A DNA stretch of 64,000 bases. Origin: Candidatus Zixiibacteriota bacterium. GTDB taxonomy: Bacteria; Zixibacteria; MSB-5A5; GN15; FEB-12. Made by a program: the position numbers and the translations under genes. Where the stretch lies: the NCBI GenBank assembly GCA_029860345.1, contig JAOUBJ010000003.1, positions 307,294 to 371,293 on the forward strand, in the 5' to 3' direction. The first letter of the stretch is position 1. Each line of letters begins with the position of its first letter. Shown piece by piece: positions 25,010-33,593 of the stretch. Under the pieces are notes generated by a model. It was given only the letters and a program-made list of their open reading frames with translations. It was not told where the DNA came from and did not search any database.

Positions 25010-27469
25010 GTGTATCAATCGTTGAGGCAAAGTGTGGACTATCGTCCGGTGAACAGCTTAGTTTTTTGCACGCAACTGATCATCTTCATTCTTGCGATCT
25101 TTTCGGTAGTTGAAGCATCCACCATCCATGTCCCTGTCGACCAACCGACTATACAGGCAGGTATCGACGCAGCGATGACTGGCGACACGGTATTGGTGGC
25201 ACCGGGTCTCTATCAAGGAGATGGAAATCGCTACATCCGTTTCCTGGGCAAGGGCGTCACGTTGATTGGCGAAGGCGGGCCGGATTCATGTCAAATGTAT
25301 TGCGAAAGTCGTCATCGGGCTTTCAGCTTTGTCGACGGCGAGGACAGTAGTGCTGTGGTTAAAGGATTCAGGATTACTGGTGAGTTCGGTGATGGTGATT
25401 ACAATATCGATAAGGGGGGAGCCGTTCTCTGCGAAAACAGTTCTCCAGTATACATCAATTGTGTGTTTGAAGGTCATTGGGCGGAGTACGCTGGAGGGGC
25501 GGTACACATCGTAAACGGGTCGCCACGTTTTCGATCGTGCATTATCCGAAAGAATACAGCGGAACCTTCGGTGGGCTTGATCATGGCCTACGGTGGCGCT
25601 GTCAGTTGCTACGGTGGCTCCACGCCGGTTTTTGAAAACAGTGTTTTCGCCGGCAATTATGCACGAGGCGGAGGTGGAGCAATCGCCTGCGTTGACAGTG
25701 ATCCCACATTCATCAATTGTACAATGGCAGACAACTCCGCTTACTATGGATCTCATGTTTACTGTTCCCTTTCGGCACCCACCGCGCAGGCCTGCATTCT
25801 CGGTTTTTCACGTTCTGGAAAGGCGGTCTATTGCGCGGATGAGCAAAGTGATCCTCTTTTTTCCTGCTGCAATTTCTACGGAAATGCATACGGTGACTGG
25901 GAGGGATGCACAAGCCAGTCTGATATGAACGGGAATACTGCCTACAATCCTATGCACTGCGATCTTGGGCGGGGTGACTATCATCTGCTCAGCACTTCTC
26001 CCTGTCTAGCCGCTAATCACGATTGCGGTCTGCTGGTGGGAGCGTTCGGTGAGGGCTGCAACCCCGAGTACCGAGTGTGGGAAGTAGAAGCAGATGGAAG
26101 AGGTGATGCTCCGACCGTTCAGGCGGCCATCGACTCGGCCGTCCACGGTGATACGGTTCTACTTCACCCCGGGGTTTTCACAGGTGAGGGCAATCGAGGT
26201 TTAGATCTGGGGGGCAAGCTGATTACCTTGACGGGACTCGACGGACCGGAAATGACGGTGATCGACTGTGAGTCAGAGGATCGGGGGTTTGACTTGCACT
26301 TTGCAGAAGACTCAAGTGCTACCATCAGCAGATTGACAGTGAGAAACGGTCGAGGTAGAGGCGCGGGAGCTAGGTGCTGGAACTCCTCACCGCGATTCTC
26401 GGAATGTTGGTTCTTAAACAACGATGCGACCCACTATCATTTCGGCTTCAGCTTTGGCGGCGGAGTTCATCTACTACGTTCTTCCGCGAAACTGGAGCGA
26501 TGCCTGATTGCTCACAATAAATGTGGTACGGGCAATAGTACAAATAACGGTGGGGGGCTCTATATTGGGCGCTCGAATGCGGAACTCACGAATTGCACGA
26601 TTATTGGGAATCAGGCTACTAACGGCGGAGCTATCAGCGTTTCGAGAAGCAGTTTACTAGTATCCAAGTGTATTATTGCGGATAACTACACCTTTGGATT
26701 GAGACCTGCTTTAGATTGTTATCGGAGCGATGTTCAGATAGTATGCAGTGATGTCTTCAACAACGCCAACGGCGATTGGATTGAATGCCTTGAGGGCCTA
26801 GAGGGTGAAGACGGCAACTTCAGCGCCGATCCCAACTTCTGTCTCTCAGATTCCATGGACTTTCACATCCATGCCACCTCACCTTGTGCTGCGACGAACA
26901 ATGACTGTGGCACACTGATAGGGGCTTTGGATATTGGCTGTCCACCTCCTACAATATTGACCCCAAACCCGGTTTATACCTATTGGAGCCACGCTTTGTT
27001 CAACCAGCCCGGGACAACGTATGTTGGGAATATTCCATCGACTGGGACCGTCTCGGACATTGATATCAGTAGTGTGGCCATCAACGGCGCCATAACTCCG
27101 CAATCCTGTTCGGTGATCGACAGCCATCCGCAGTTTATTGGGGACGTACTAGTAGTTGAATTCACCATCAATCACTTGCCCGAATCATACGGTCCAGCCT
27201 GGGGTACTACCGTCCAAACCTATTCCATAGCCGGCGCTTTTACCGACGGCTCACCGTGGGAATTCACTGGTGAGTTCAGTTTGATTGGACACAAGGCGGG
27301 AGACCTAAACCTGGATGGGACAGTCGATATCGCCGATCTGGTTATAATGATAGAGTTTATGTTCCACAGTGGCCCCATGCCAGAAAGTAACTCGGCTGAC
27401 CTCGATGCCAATGGGCAGATCGATGTAGCCGATCTGATTTTACTGGTCGAAGAGATCTTCATTCAATAG
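25010..27469 (+). CDS. Secreted right-handed beta-helix protein with dockerin-like tail
   Basis: About 819 residues from GTG 25010, chosen because GAGGG lies six bases upstream and a promoter just before; the frame is open to 24854. A signal anchor (LVFCTQLIIFILAIFSVVEA) precedes a beta-helix of short repeats (GGAVHIVNGSPRFRSCIIR, GGGLYIGRSNAELTNCTIIG). The helix is internally duplicated: PTIQAGIDAAMTGDTVLVAP in the first half matches PTVQAAIDSAVHGDTVLLHP in the second. A linker domain follows, then two Ca-binding dockerin-type motifs, GDLNLDGTVDIADLV and ADLDANGQIDVADLI. Inference: cell-surface carbohydrate-related or adhesive protein; no catalytic residues identified. Confidence 0.85.
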   Translation: MYQSLRQSVDYRPVNSLVFCTQLIIFILAIFSVVEASTIHVPVDQPTIQAGIDAAMTGDTVLVAPGLYQGDGNRYIRFLGKGVTLIGEGGPDSCQMYCESRHRAFSFVDGEDSSAVVKGFRITGEFGDGDYNIDKGGAVLCENSSPVYINCVFEGHWAEYAGGAVHIVNGSPRFRSCIIRKNTAEPSVGLIMAYGGAVSCYGGSTPVFENSVFAGNYARGGGGAIACVDSDPTFINCTMADNSAYYGSHVYCSLSAPTAQACILGFSRSGKAVYCADEQSDPLFSCCNFYGNAYGDWEGCTSQSDMNGNTAYNPMHCDLGRGDYHLLSTSPCLAANHDCGLLVGAFGEGCNPEYRVWEVEADGRGDAPTVQAAIDSAVHGDTVLLHPGVFTGEGNRGLDLGGKLITLTGLDGPEMTVIDCESEDRGFDLHFAEDSSATISRLTVRNGRGRGAGARCWNSSPRFSECWFLNNDATHYHFGFSFGGGVHLLRSSAKLERCLIAHNKCGTGNSTNNGGGLYIGRSNAELTNCTIIGNQATNGGAISVSRSSLLVSKCIIADNYTFGLRPALDCYRSDVQIVCSDVFNNANGDWIECLEGLEGEDGNFSADPNFCLSDSMDFHIHATSPCAATNNDCGTLIGALDIGCPPPTILTPNPVYTYWSHALFNQPGTTYVGNIPSTGTVSDIDISSVAINGAITPQSCSVIDSHPQFIGDVLVVEFTINHLPESYGPAWGTTVQTYSIAGAFTDGSPWEFTGEFSLIGHKAGDLNLDGTVDIADLVIMIEFMFHSGPMPESNSADLDANGQIDVADLILLVEEIFIQ

Positions 27470-27487
27470 CCCCCCCCAACTTCCTTC

Positions 27488-27515
27488 TTGACAAAATGGA
27501 CTATCATTGTATATT
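27488..27515 (+). promoter_or_regulatory. Promoter of the aromatic operon
   Basis: TTGACA (27488-27493), 16-bp spacer and TATATT (27510-27515), 21 bp before the leader-peptide start. Perfect -35 and near-consensus -10. Confidence 0.7.
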
Positions 27516-27536
27516 TGGCGCTAAGGAATCATATAA

Positions 27537-27653
27537 GTGACGAACACAAAAAACATACCCGCCGCAAACAGCTTTAGAAGCTTTTATTACCGATACTATT
27601 TCGGCTTTACCACCTTTACAGGTAGCGGGTATTGTCAATCTATGACTCCTTAG
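27537..27653 (+). CDS. Phe/Tyr-rich leader peptide of the aroH-aroF-tyrA operon
   Basis: A 38-codon ORF starting at GTG 27537 with AAGGA nine bases upstream, ending TAG at 27651-27653. Codons 13-27 read FRSFYYRYYFGFTTF, nine aromatic residues out of fifteen; in total five Phe and five Tyr. It precedes an antiterminator/terminator pair and the genes of chorismate mutase, DAHP synthase and prephenate dehydrogenase. This is the layout of ribosome-mediated attenuation known from pheA and pheST leaders of enteric bacteria. Inference: low charged tRNA-Phe or tRNA-Tyr stalls the ribosome and lets transcription proceed. No such control has to be assumed from homology; it is read directly from the sequence. 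Confidence 0.85.
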   Translation: MTNTKNIPAANSFRSFYYRYYFGFTTFTGSGYCQSMTP

Positions 27654-27687
27654 ACAAACAATAGAACAAGACTCCAACCCGCTACCT
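27620..27687 (+). promoter_or_regulatory. Attenuator: antiterminator stem
   Basis: AGGTAGCGGGT (27620-27630) is perfectly complementary to ACCCGCTACCT (27677-27687), the left arm of the terminator. The 5' arm begins two bases after the last Phe codon of the leader. A ribosome stalled in the aromatic run leaves it free to pair and block the terminator. A ribosome at the stop codon (27651) would cover or displace it. Confidence 0.8.
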
Positions 27688-27707
27688 TCAGGCAGCGGGC
27701 TTTTTTT
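27678..27707 (+). terminator. Attenuator terminator
   Basis: CCCGCTACC (27678-27686) pairs with GGCAGCGGG (27691-27699) across a TTCA loop with one A-C mismatch. It is followed by C and seven T (27701-27707). It lies before aroH and is mutually exclusive with the antiterminator. Confidence 0.88.
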
Positions 27708-27788
27708 GTGAGAAAGATGTAGCTTATGAACAACTCACTCGATAACATTACCAAAAGCAGTTGGTATCCCCCAGGAAAGGACCGCACG

Positions 27789-28184
27789 ATGACACCAGTC
27801 CGAGGTATCAGAGGCGCCATTCGGGCCGATGAAAACAACCGCGAGTCGGTGCAGTCGGCCACGCGAGAACTGGTCGAGGCAATGATGAAGGCCAACGATC
27901 TCAAACTCACCGACATTGTTTCGGCCTTTTTCACCGCCACGCCCGATCTCAACGCCGACTTTCCCGCCTACGCCACCCGCGAACTCGGATGGAAACATGT
28001 ACCGATGTTGTGCGCCCAGGAAATCAATGTCCCCGGCGCCATGACCCGGGTCATTCGGATTCTGTTCCATGTCAACAACGGCTCAACGCCCGAAGAGATC
28101 AAGCACGTCTACCTCGGGGATACCAAAACGCTCAGGCCGGACCTGGCTGAAGGAGAGAAAGATGATCGTCGTAATGAAAGCTGA
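27789..28184 (+). CDS. aroH: Chorismate mutase, AroH class
   Basis: Converts chorismate to prephenate. 131 residues from ATG 27789; AAAGG sits eight bases upstream and family members begin with VRGIRGA as here, so the open frame back to 27726 is excluded. Seen: [14 protein letters not shown], the [21 protein letters not shown] stretch ([16 protein letters not shown]), [15 protein letters not shown] and [10 protein letters not shown], all typical of the trimeric Bacillus AroH fold. The end overlaps aroF by 23 nt. First structural gene behind the Phe/Tyr attenuator. Confidence 0.92.
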   Translation: MTPVRGIRGAIRADENNRESVQSATRELVEAMMKANDLKLTDIVSAFFTATPDLNADFPAYATRELGWKHVPMLCAQEINVPGAMTRVIRILFHVNNGSTPEEIKHVYLGDTKTLRPDLAEGEKDDRRNES

Positions 28185-29175
28185 CTCCACCGAAGACCAC
28201 CTGAAAGTGGTGCTGAATAAGATAGAGCAGCTTGGGTTCAAGCCGCATCTCTCCCGGGGCGAAAAGAAGACAATCGTCGGCGTGGTCGGCAACGGCAAGA
28301 TGGTCGACCATGAACAGTTCACCATGCTCGAAGGCGTCGACTCGGTCGTGCGGATCATGAAACCGTACAAATTGGCCGGACGGGAGTTCAAGAAAGAACC
28401 AACGGTTATCGAAGTCGGCCCGGTCAAAATCGGCGGCGACAACGTCGTAGTGATGGCCGGTCCCTGCGCCGTCGAGAGCCGCGAGCAGACACTGAGAGCA
28501 GCCGACGCGGTGGCCGAAGCAGGCGCCACAATCCTGCGCGGCGGCGCTTTCAAACCACGATCTTCACCTTACAGTTTCCAGGGTCTGGGCGAAGAAGGGC
28601 TGCAAATATTAAGCGCCGCCAAACAACAAACCGGCCTGCCGGTGGTCAGTGAAGTCACCACGCCAACAGTTGTCGAACTGGTGGCGTCGTATGCCGACAT
28701 GCTCCAGGTCGGTGCGCGCAATATGCAAAACTTCGCGCTGCTTGAAGCGGTCGGACGAACCGGCAAACCGGTGTTGCTCAAGCGCGGGATGATGTCGACT
28801 ATCGAAGAACTTTTGATGTCGGCGGAGTATATATTGTCCAACGGCAACCCCAACGTCATCCTGTGCGAGCGAGGTATCCGCACGTTTGAAACAGCCACCC
28901 GCAACACGCTGGACATATCGGCCGTGCCGGTGATCAAAAGCCTCAGCCACCTGCCGGTGATAATCGATCCCAGCCACGCTACCGGTCAACGGTCGTTGAT
29001 CGAACCGATGGCCAAGGCGGCAATAGCCGCCGGCGCCGATGGACTCATTATCGAAGTGCATCCCGACCCGGATGAGGCGCTCTGCGACGGCGCGCAATCT
29101 TTGTATCCGGCCGACTTCGCCAAGCTCATGGATCAACTGCGCAGAATCGTCGAAGCGACCGGGAGAAAGATGTGA
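28162..29175 (+). CDS. aroF: DAHP synthase with N-terminal regulatory domain
   Basis: Joins phosphoenolpyruvate and erythrose-4-phosphate in the first shikimate step. 337 residues from ATG 28162, preceded by AAGGAGA; the open frame extends to 28069. Residues 1-70 form a ferredoxin-like (ACT-like) domain as in Thermotoga-type enzymes, known to bind Tyr or Phe. The catalytic barrel shows [48 protein letters not shown] and IIDPSHATG. So feedback inhibition of the enzyme adds to transcriptional attenuation (inference). Overlaps aroH by 23 nt and tyrA by 4 nt. Confidence 0.94.
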   Translation: MIVVMKADSTEDHLKVVLNKIEQLGFKPHLSRGEKKTIVGVVGNGKMVDHEQFTMLEGVDSVVRIMKPYKLAGREFKKEPTVIEVGPVKIGGDNVVVMAGPCAVESREQTLRAADAVAEAGATILRGGAFKPRSSPYSFQGLGEEGLQILSAAKQQTGLPVVSEVTTPTVVELVASYADMLQVGARNMQNFALLEAVGRTGKPVLLKRGMMSTIEELLMSAEYILSNGNPNVILCERGIRTFETATRNTLDISAVPVIKSLSHLPVIIDPSHATGQRSLIEPMAKAAIAAGADGLIIEVHPDPDEALCDGAQSLYPADFAKLMDQLRRIVEATGRKM

Positions 29176-30032
29176 AACCAGTCTCCGAGTGGAGGGTCTT
29201 GATTGTCGGCCTCGGACAGATCGGCGGCTCGATAGGTCTCGATCTTGTTGAACGAACGCTGGTGGCCGAAGTTATCGGGTTCGACATCGACAATTCCACT
29301 CGGGAATCAGCAGTTGAACGCCGCGCTGTTCATCGGACGGTGGAGGATCCCATTGCAGCAGCAGAGGCGGCTGATCTTATCATTCTCGCCGTTCCAATCC
29401 GCAAAACTATTGAGGTTATCAACTCGTTGGCGGAGTCATTGAGTGAAGGCAACTGCGTTGCTGATGTTGCCGGTATCCGTACAGGTATACTTCAAACGGT
29501 AGAGTCGCTTGAACAGCCGATCAACTTTGTCGGTGTGCATCCGATGGCCGGCAGTGAAGGGATCGGTCTTGAGTCGGCCGTGCATGGACTGTTCGAAGGA
29601 GCGTCTCTTGCCATAACGCCGTCATCCAAACTTGGCACGGGCTGGCTGGAATCGATCATGGAACTCATCGGAGGTCTTGGTGGAAACCCACTGATGCTGA
29701 CTCCGGACAAACATGACCGCCTGGTCGGGATGGCTTCGCATCTGCCGCATATCTTGGGCGTGGCCCTGATGAACCTTGCTTTGAAATACCAGGCAGACGA
29801 TGATCGTTCATTCAAGACAATTGGCGGCAGTTTCAAAAGTGCTACTCGCGTGACCGCTTCATCGGTGGAGTTGATGCTCGACATGTTTTTGACCAACAGC
29901 ATCCACGACCGCGAACTGATCGAGGAACTCATCGCCGAACTGGAGTCTCTCAAACAGCAGATCACCGACTCAGACGAACCTGTTCTTCGCGACTACCTCG
30001 ACAAAGCCCAAAAGGCCCGGCGACTCCTGTAG
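29172..30032 (+). CDS. tyrA: Prephenate dehydrogenase
   Basis: Oxidative decarboxylation of prephenate (or arogenate) to the tyrosine precursor. 286 residues from GTG 29172, with GGGAG upstream and a GTGA overlap with aroF. NAD-binding motif [14 protein letters not shown] at residues 13-26. The central active-site part reads [14 protein letters not shown] and the C-terminal helical domain has [15 protein letters not shown] and [15 protein letters not shown]. These are TyrA hallmarks (His in VHPMAGSE, His in SHLPH). Last gene of the operon, followed by a palindromic repeat. Absence of pheA here means phenylalanine synthesis is completed elsewhere. Confidence 0.93.
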   Translation: MKPVSEWRVLIVGLGQIGGSIGLDLVERTLVAEVIGFDIDNSTRESAVERRAVHRTVEDPIAAAEAADLIILAVPIRKTIEVINSLAESLSEGNCVADVAGIRTGILQTVESLEQPINFVGVHPMAGSEGIGLESAVHGLFEGASLAITPSSKLGTGWLESIMELIGGLGGNPLMLTPDKHDRLVGMASHLPHILGVALMNLALKYQADDDRSFKTIGGSFKSATRVTASSVELMLDMFLTNSIHDRELIEELIAELESLKQQITDSDEPVLRDYLDKAQKARRLL

Positions 30033-30058
30033 GTCAGGACCCCTTGCGGTCCTGACAA
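30028..30058. repeat. Hairpin repeat GTAGGTCAGGACCCCTTGCG
   Basis: TGTAGGTCAGGACC...GGTCCTGAC directly after tyrA. Copies lie near 5038, 6019, 31886 and 54486. It could also act as a weak terminator, but no T-run follows. Confidence 0.7.
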
Positions 30059-30141
30059 CTTGCGCCGCCGACTAATTCTCCGTACATTGATTACATCGAA
30101 GTCCATCTTTGCACGGTGACAGAGCCGGAGGAGACAATACC

Positions 30142-30702
30142 ATGCAACTGTGCTCAAGAAGTCTGATGTGTCTGTTGTTGCTTGCCGTTTTACCGGCTCT
30201 TGCGTCTGCTGCCAATGATAGTGATAACGGCGACTTGTCGAGCGAAGAGAAATCGACGCGAACCGGGCAGCTACTGTCCCTGGGATGCTTCGCGATCCCC
30301 GCGGCAATCGGTGGGTTTCTCTTGGACTCCGATGATCGTAGCAATCAGAATCTCGGAGCCGGTCTGGTTTGGGTGGGCGTCGGTATCGGCCCCGGCATGG
30401 GTCACCGGTACGCCAACCAACGTCAACGATTCCTTACGGGATTGACGATACGAACTTCACTTTTTGCCTATATCGCAGTCATGAGGGAGACGAACCGCAC
30501 CAGATACGAGCACAAATCTACTAGTTTGGTCTACAAATTGGCAATCGCGGCCTGCATAGCCAGCGCCGTGTATGACTTTGCCACTATTGACTCTTCGGTC
30601 AAGAAGTACAACAACGGCCAGGCACCTGCCGAGCTTGGAATATTTCCAACATACAATCCAGGCAGCAATACCAGTGGAATTGTGCTGGCTGTCCGCTTTT
30701 AG
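30142..30702 (+). CDS. Small exported or membrane protein of unknown family
   Basis: 186 residues. ATG 30142 is fixed by GGAGGAG about nine bases upstream. A signal peptide (CLLLLAVLPALASAAN) is followed by two or three hydrophobic segments (LGCFAIPAAIGGFLLDS, GLVWVGVGIGPGMGH, LAIAACIASAVYDFATI). The C-terminus GIVLAVRF ends in Phe as outer-membrane proteins do. A GxGxGxGMGH motif is notable. A weak promoter TTGCGC-N17-TACATT lies at 30060-30088. No family is recognised and it stands alone between tyrA and the repeat lipoprotein. Confidence 0.65.
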   Translation: MQLCSRSLMCLLLLAVLPALASAANDSDNGDLSSEEKSTRTGQLLSLGCFAIPAAIGGFLLDSDDRSNQNLGAGLVWVGVGIGPGMGHRYANQRQRFLTGLTIRTSLFAYIAVMRETNRTRYEHKSTSLVYKLAIAACIASAVYDFATIDSSVKKYNNGQAPAELGIFPTYNPGSNTSGIVLAVRF

Positions 30703-30885
30703 ACGCGGCGACTTTGCACATTACTGGCAGTTTCAACCTCCCTTAGTTCAAGAATTACAACCCCCAAACAACGCCTAAGGTTCTGGGCTGTTGTTACTTA
30801 CGTGTGGTCGACGGATAGGGGCCGGTTCGGCTCGGCGTTTGCATTGGAAGGCCCAGATGAAGAATAAACTCTATTGGAGTATCCT

Positions 30886-31860
30886 ATGAGACCAGCTTTT
30901 GTTGTCGGCGCCTCGATTTTAGTCCTATCGATCCTGTTCGTTATAGCCGGTTGTGACAAAGAGAAAATCGTTCAAACAACGGAATACATCCAGGAGACCG
31001 AGTATATCCAAAGTCCGCCCGATACCGTAATCATTCACGACACGACGGCCACCGTTGAACACCACTGGGACACGGTAGCAATAATCGATACACTGGTTCA
31101 GATCAGCTACCTGTATGATACGACGACCCTCTACGATACCGTCACCCTAACTGAACCATACTGGGATACTACTATCCTGGTTGATACTTTATACCTTACC
31201 AACAATGTTTATGACACACTGGTTATCGTCGACACAGTCCTGACGGTCGAGCATCATTACCACACCGAGACCATTGTCGACACCGTTTACCAGACTGATC
31301 CGGTATACGACACGGTGGTGGTTATTGATACGATCGTCACGGTAGTCAACCACTACGATACCACGACAATCGTTGACACTATCTACCAGACCGATCCGGT
31401 GTATGACACGACGATTATCCACGACACGGTCATAGTTATCCAGCAGATTCATGACACCACCTATACCGTCGACACGGTCGGGGGTGGGCAGGCTCAACCA
31501 ATTGCCCTGCTGGCTTACACTGCGTTGCAGTATTATTCAGACGCATTGGTGATCGATGCTATCAATGCCGAATTGGGTATCGACGACGGCTGGATTTTCT
31601 ATCTGTCGGTCTATATCAACGAGGTAACCTATCCTTCGGAGGGTGTTTTCGACATCTACGGCGGGATCGATTACTGGACCCCGGACTGGTCGGGTTTCTA
31701 CCCGTTTGAATACTACTGGCGGATGACTTATGTCAGTGGTGATCCGGCCGATCCGCGCAATTGGCAGATGTCCGATCCACCGGCGGGAATTGCTCCCGGC
31801 AAAACACCCGGTGTCAACCGCGCCACCGCCCGTTCTCCGATTATCGAAACCGGTAAGTAG
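30886..31860 (+). CDS. Lipoprotein made of 16-residue Asp-Thr repeats
   Basis: 324 residues from ATG 30886 (GGAG six bases upstream). Lipobox VIAGC. From residue 61 to about 202 the protein is a strict 16-residue repeat, nine units, with Y/W/H-D-T at positions 1-3 and D-T at 8-9 (for example YDTTTIVDTIYQTDPV and YDTLVIVDTVLTVEHH). The repeat zone contains no Gly or Pro except in the DP turns, so an elongated beta structure is likely. The C-terminal ~110 residues look globular (GWIFYLSVYINEV, DYWTPDWSGFYPFEYYW). Inference: a stalk holding a small domain away from the membrane. No known family. Confidence 0.8.
   Translation: MRPAFVVGASILVLSILFVIAGCDKEKIVQTTEYIQETEYIQSPPDTVIIHDTTATVEHHWDTVAIIDTLVQISYLYDTTTLYDTVTLTEPYWDTTILVDTLYLTNNVYDTLVIVDTVLTVEHHYHTETIVDTVYQTDPVYDTVVVIDTIVTVVNHYDTTTIVDTIYQTDPVYDTTIIHDTVIVIQQIHDTTYTVDTVGGGQAQPIALLAYTALQYYSDALVIDAINAELGIDDGWIFYLSVYINEVTYPSEGVFDIYGGIDYWTPDWSGFYPFEYYWRMTYVSGDPADPRNWQMSDPPAGIAPGKTPGVNRATARSPIIETGK
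31066..31495 (+). repeat. 48-bp coding repeat array
   Basis: Nine in-frame 48-bp units inside the lipoprotein gene, diverged in DNA but conserved in protein (GACAC / GATAC Asp-Thr codons at fixed places). Units 5 and 7 are the most alike (VDTVYQTDPVYDT and VDTIYQTDPVYDT). Confidence 0.85.
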
Positions 31861-31879
31861 CTTCATGTAGGGCAGTAGT

Positions 31880-31915
31880 CTTTGTAGGTCAGGACCCCTT
31901 GGCGGTCCTGACACT
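31880..31915. repeat. Hairpin repeat GTAGGTCAGGACC
   Basis: Copy of the element after tyrA. It lies in the 183-bp convergent gap between the repeat lipoprotein and the Met-rich protein. Nothing else is seen in that gap. Confidence 0.65.
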
Positions 31916-32043
31916 GGACTCGCCCCAAACTGAGAATTAGACGGCCACACGAAGGATGGATGGTAGCACAATGTACACATGAGATGCCAAGGACGCAAAT
32001 CCTCAGCATCTCATGTTGCTATGTATTAGACTCACCAACCGTG

Positions 32044-32595
32044 CTAACTTGGCATCGTCGGCATCGGGAGACCTTCGACTGCTTCGGCCATAAGATTACC
32101 ACCTGCGAAAGGCATCACATCTCCCTCAAGCAGTGGGGTTTCATTTGGCATGCTACATCCTGCCATACCTGAGCGCACGCGTTCGCCGGTCATCATGGGT
32201 CGATTCATGTCTGACATCACTACCATGACTTCGTCGACCATCACCGTACTCTCGAGAGTATTGGACTTGGCTGATTCCATAACACTCATCAAGAACGGCA
32301 GCATGTTCATGCCGCTGTTCCTGGAGGAAAAACTCATCCGAAAGTCCATCGCATCATACATCGGGCTGTCAGCGAGCTGCATGTCCATCATGCCGTCATC
32401 AAGTTCAACGCGATTGGCCTCTGGAGCTAAGGAGAACTCTTCTGCTGAGTTCAACCGCTCCATCGACATGACCATTCCTTCGGGACACTTTGCGTTCAGT
32501 GGGCTAGAATACATTGCAAAAACCAATACTCCGACGCAAATGGCTATAGTCAACGATCTACCTGCTTTCAGTTTTTTCCAGTTTAGAGTTAACAT
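32044..32595 (-). CDS. Exported methionine-rich protein
   Basis: 183 residues, 27 of them Met. Signal peptide (LTIAICVGVLVFAMYSSPLNA) followed by Met pairs and triplets in many motifs (EGMVMSM, DDGMMDMQ, SGMNMLPFLM, NRPMMTG, GLPMPTMPS) and two Cys. AAGGAG precedes the ATG, so this strand is chosen over the overlapping plus-strand frame at 32150. Met-rich exported proteins elsewhere bind copper or silver or scavenge oxidants; that is a possibility, not shown. It follows a His-rich small ORF 30 nt upstream and may share its transcript. Confidence 0.75.
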   Translation of the reverse strand: MLTLNWKKLKAGRSLTIAICVGVLVFAMYSSPLNAKCPEGMVMSMERLNSAEEFSLAPEANRVELDDGMMDMQLADSPMYDAMDFRMSFSSRNSGMNMLPFLMSVMESAKSNTLESTVMVDEVMVVMSDMNRPMMTGERVRSGMAGCSMPNETPLLEGDVMPFAGGNLMAEAVEGLPMPTMPS

Positions 32596-32624
32596 TGCTT
32601 CTCCTTATCTCTTATTGGGGTTGA

Positions 32625-32852
32625 CTACTGATGCACTTCAATTCCTGAATGCGGGTGTTGCATCAAAGACGCAAAGTCATGGGCGTGAATGAAGCGTCGG
32701 TGTTTCTTTGGTACCTCGCCTCCGGCATGCGTCGTGCGACCTGCGTGAACGGGGTGAAACATGTGCGGATGTTTCGCATCGTACATTGCGCCATTAAAAG
32801 GGTCCTTACGCACCGGAACTGCTAATACGTCTGGGGGTACATGGTAATTCAT
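32625..32852 (-). CDS. Small histidine-rich protein
   Basis: 75 residues, 12 of them His, spaced through the protein (KHPHMFHPVH, FIHAHDF, MQHPHSG). No signal peptide or membrane segment. GAAGGAG lies five bases before the ATG, and the gene sits between two other well-initiated small genes on the same strand. Metal binding is plausible given the His content and the adjoining Met-rich exported protein. No family recognised. Confidence 0.65.
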   Translation of the reverse strand: MNYHVPPDVLAVPVRKDPFNGAMYDAKHPHMFHPVHAGRTTHAGGEVPKKHRRFIHAHDFASLMQHPHSGIEVHQ

Positions 32853-32900
32853 GTCTTCTCCTTCTTGATTAGAGCTGGCCTAATCAGGTTTAAGAGTCTG

Positions 32901-33062
32901 TTAGTGTTTACTTTCGTCTTGCCCGTCACCGTTTTCGCGGATGGTTCGGGCTTCGTTTCTTGTCGCTCCGTCTCTACATGCGCCATGAAGATTAGCGGCA
33001 GACTCTCTTGAAGAGTCCTTACGCCGCCGTTGCTTACCGGCTCCTTTCTTCTGATTCGACAT
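32901..33062 (-). CDS. Small basic hydrophilic protein
   Basis: 53 residues, MSNQKKGAGKQRRRKDSSRE at the start, rich in Arg, Lys, Asn and Gly with one Cys, no hydrophobic segment. AAAGGAG lies seven bases before ATG 33062. The N-terminal basic stretch suggests nucleic-acid binding or disorder. It is first in a minus-strand series of three small genes (33062, 32852, 32595). No homology recognised; the reading relies on the ribosome site and composition. Confidence 0.55.
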   Translation of the reverse strand: MSNQKKGAGKQRRRKDSSRESAANLHGACRDGATRNEARTIRENGDGQDESKH

Positions 33063-33244
33063 CACATATCTCCTTTCTCAATTTTCGTTTCGATCTATCT
33101 AGGGTTTGCAAAGCCTAAATCGTTACAACATTTCTGAAAAAAAATGGGAAACATCTGTCCGTCCGCTTCAAGTGTAACTTTGGGGATTTGTTCTCCCCTA
33201 TTCTTTTAGGAAACATCGAAACTCTATACCTTGGAGATCAGAAA

Positions 33245-33445
33245 ATGAATCTAGCTGATGCAATTACCTGGGCGGCTCTGATAATATGCTTACCTATTAT
33301 TCTAGGTTTTGTCGCTATGCTCTTCCAGAATTTCGCTCCAAGAATTTCAGAGCGAAAAGTGACAGGGTCACGGCCGAAAAAGAAAATCGTCCAAACGAGA
33401 AGTTCCCAAAAGTCACCTGCGCGAAAATACGACAGTGCGGCCTGA
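33245..33445 (+). CDS. Small single-span membrane protein
   Basis: 66 residues: MNLADAITWAALIICLPIIL begins a single TM segment (about 8-27), followed by a strongly basic tail (RPKKKIVQTRSSQKSPARKY). TGGAGA precedes ATG 33245; the open frame extends to 33188. Divergent from the basic small protein at 33062. Such a layout resembles small membrane regulators or toxins, but nothing specific can be assigned. Confidence 0.5.
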   Translation: MNLADAITWAALIICLPIILGFVAMLFQNFAPRISERKVTGSRPKKKIVQTRSSQKSPARKYDSAA

Positions 33446-33593
33446 GCAAGATGAACTACTCAACGGAATTCCGACATGAATACGTTGGTTTAACGGTGCT
33501 GAAGGGTAGAGCATCGAGCCAAGATTAATGACAAAGCCCCTGGCTCGATATGGAACTGCTTGCGCAGCATTTGTGATATTACTTATGAGGGGA

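Noticed and set aside
32150..32692. Plus-strand ORF over the Met-rich gene
   Set aside because: The minus strand has AAGGAG and a signal peptide; plus-strand reading has neither.
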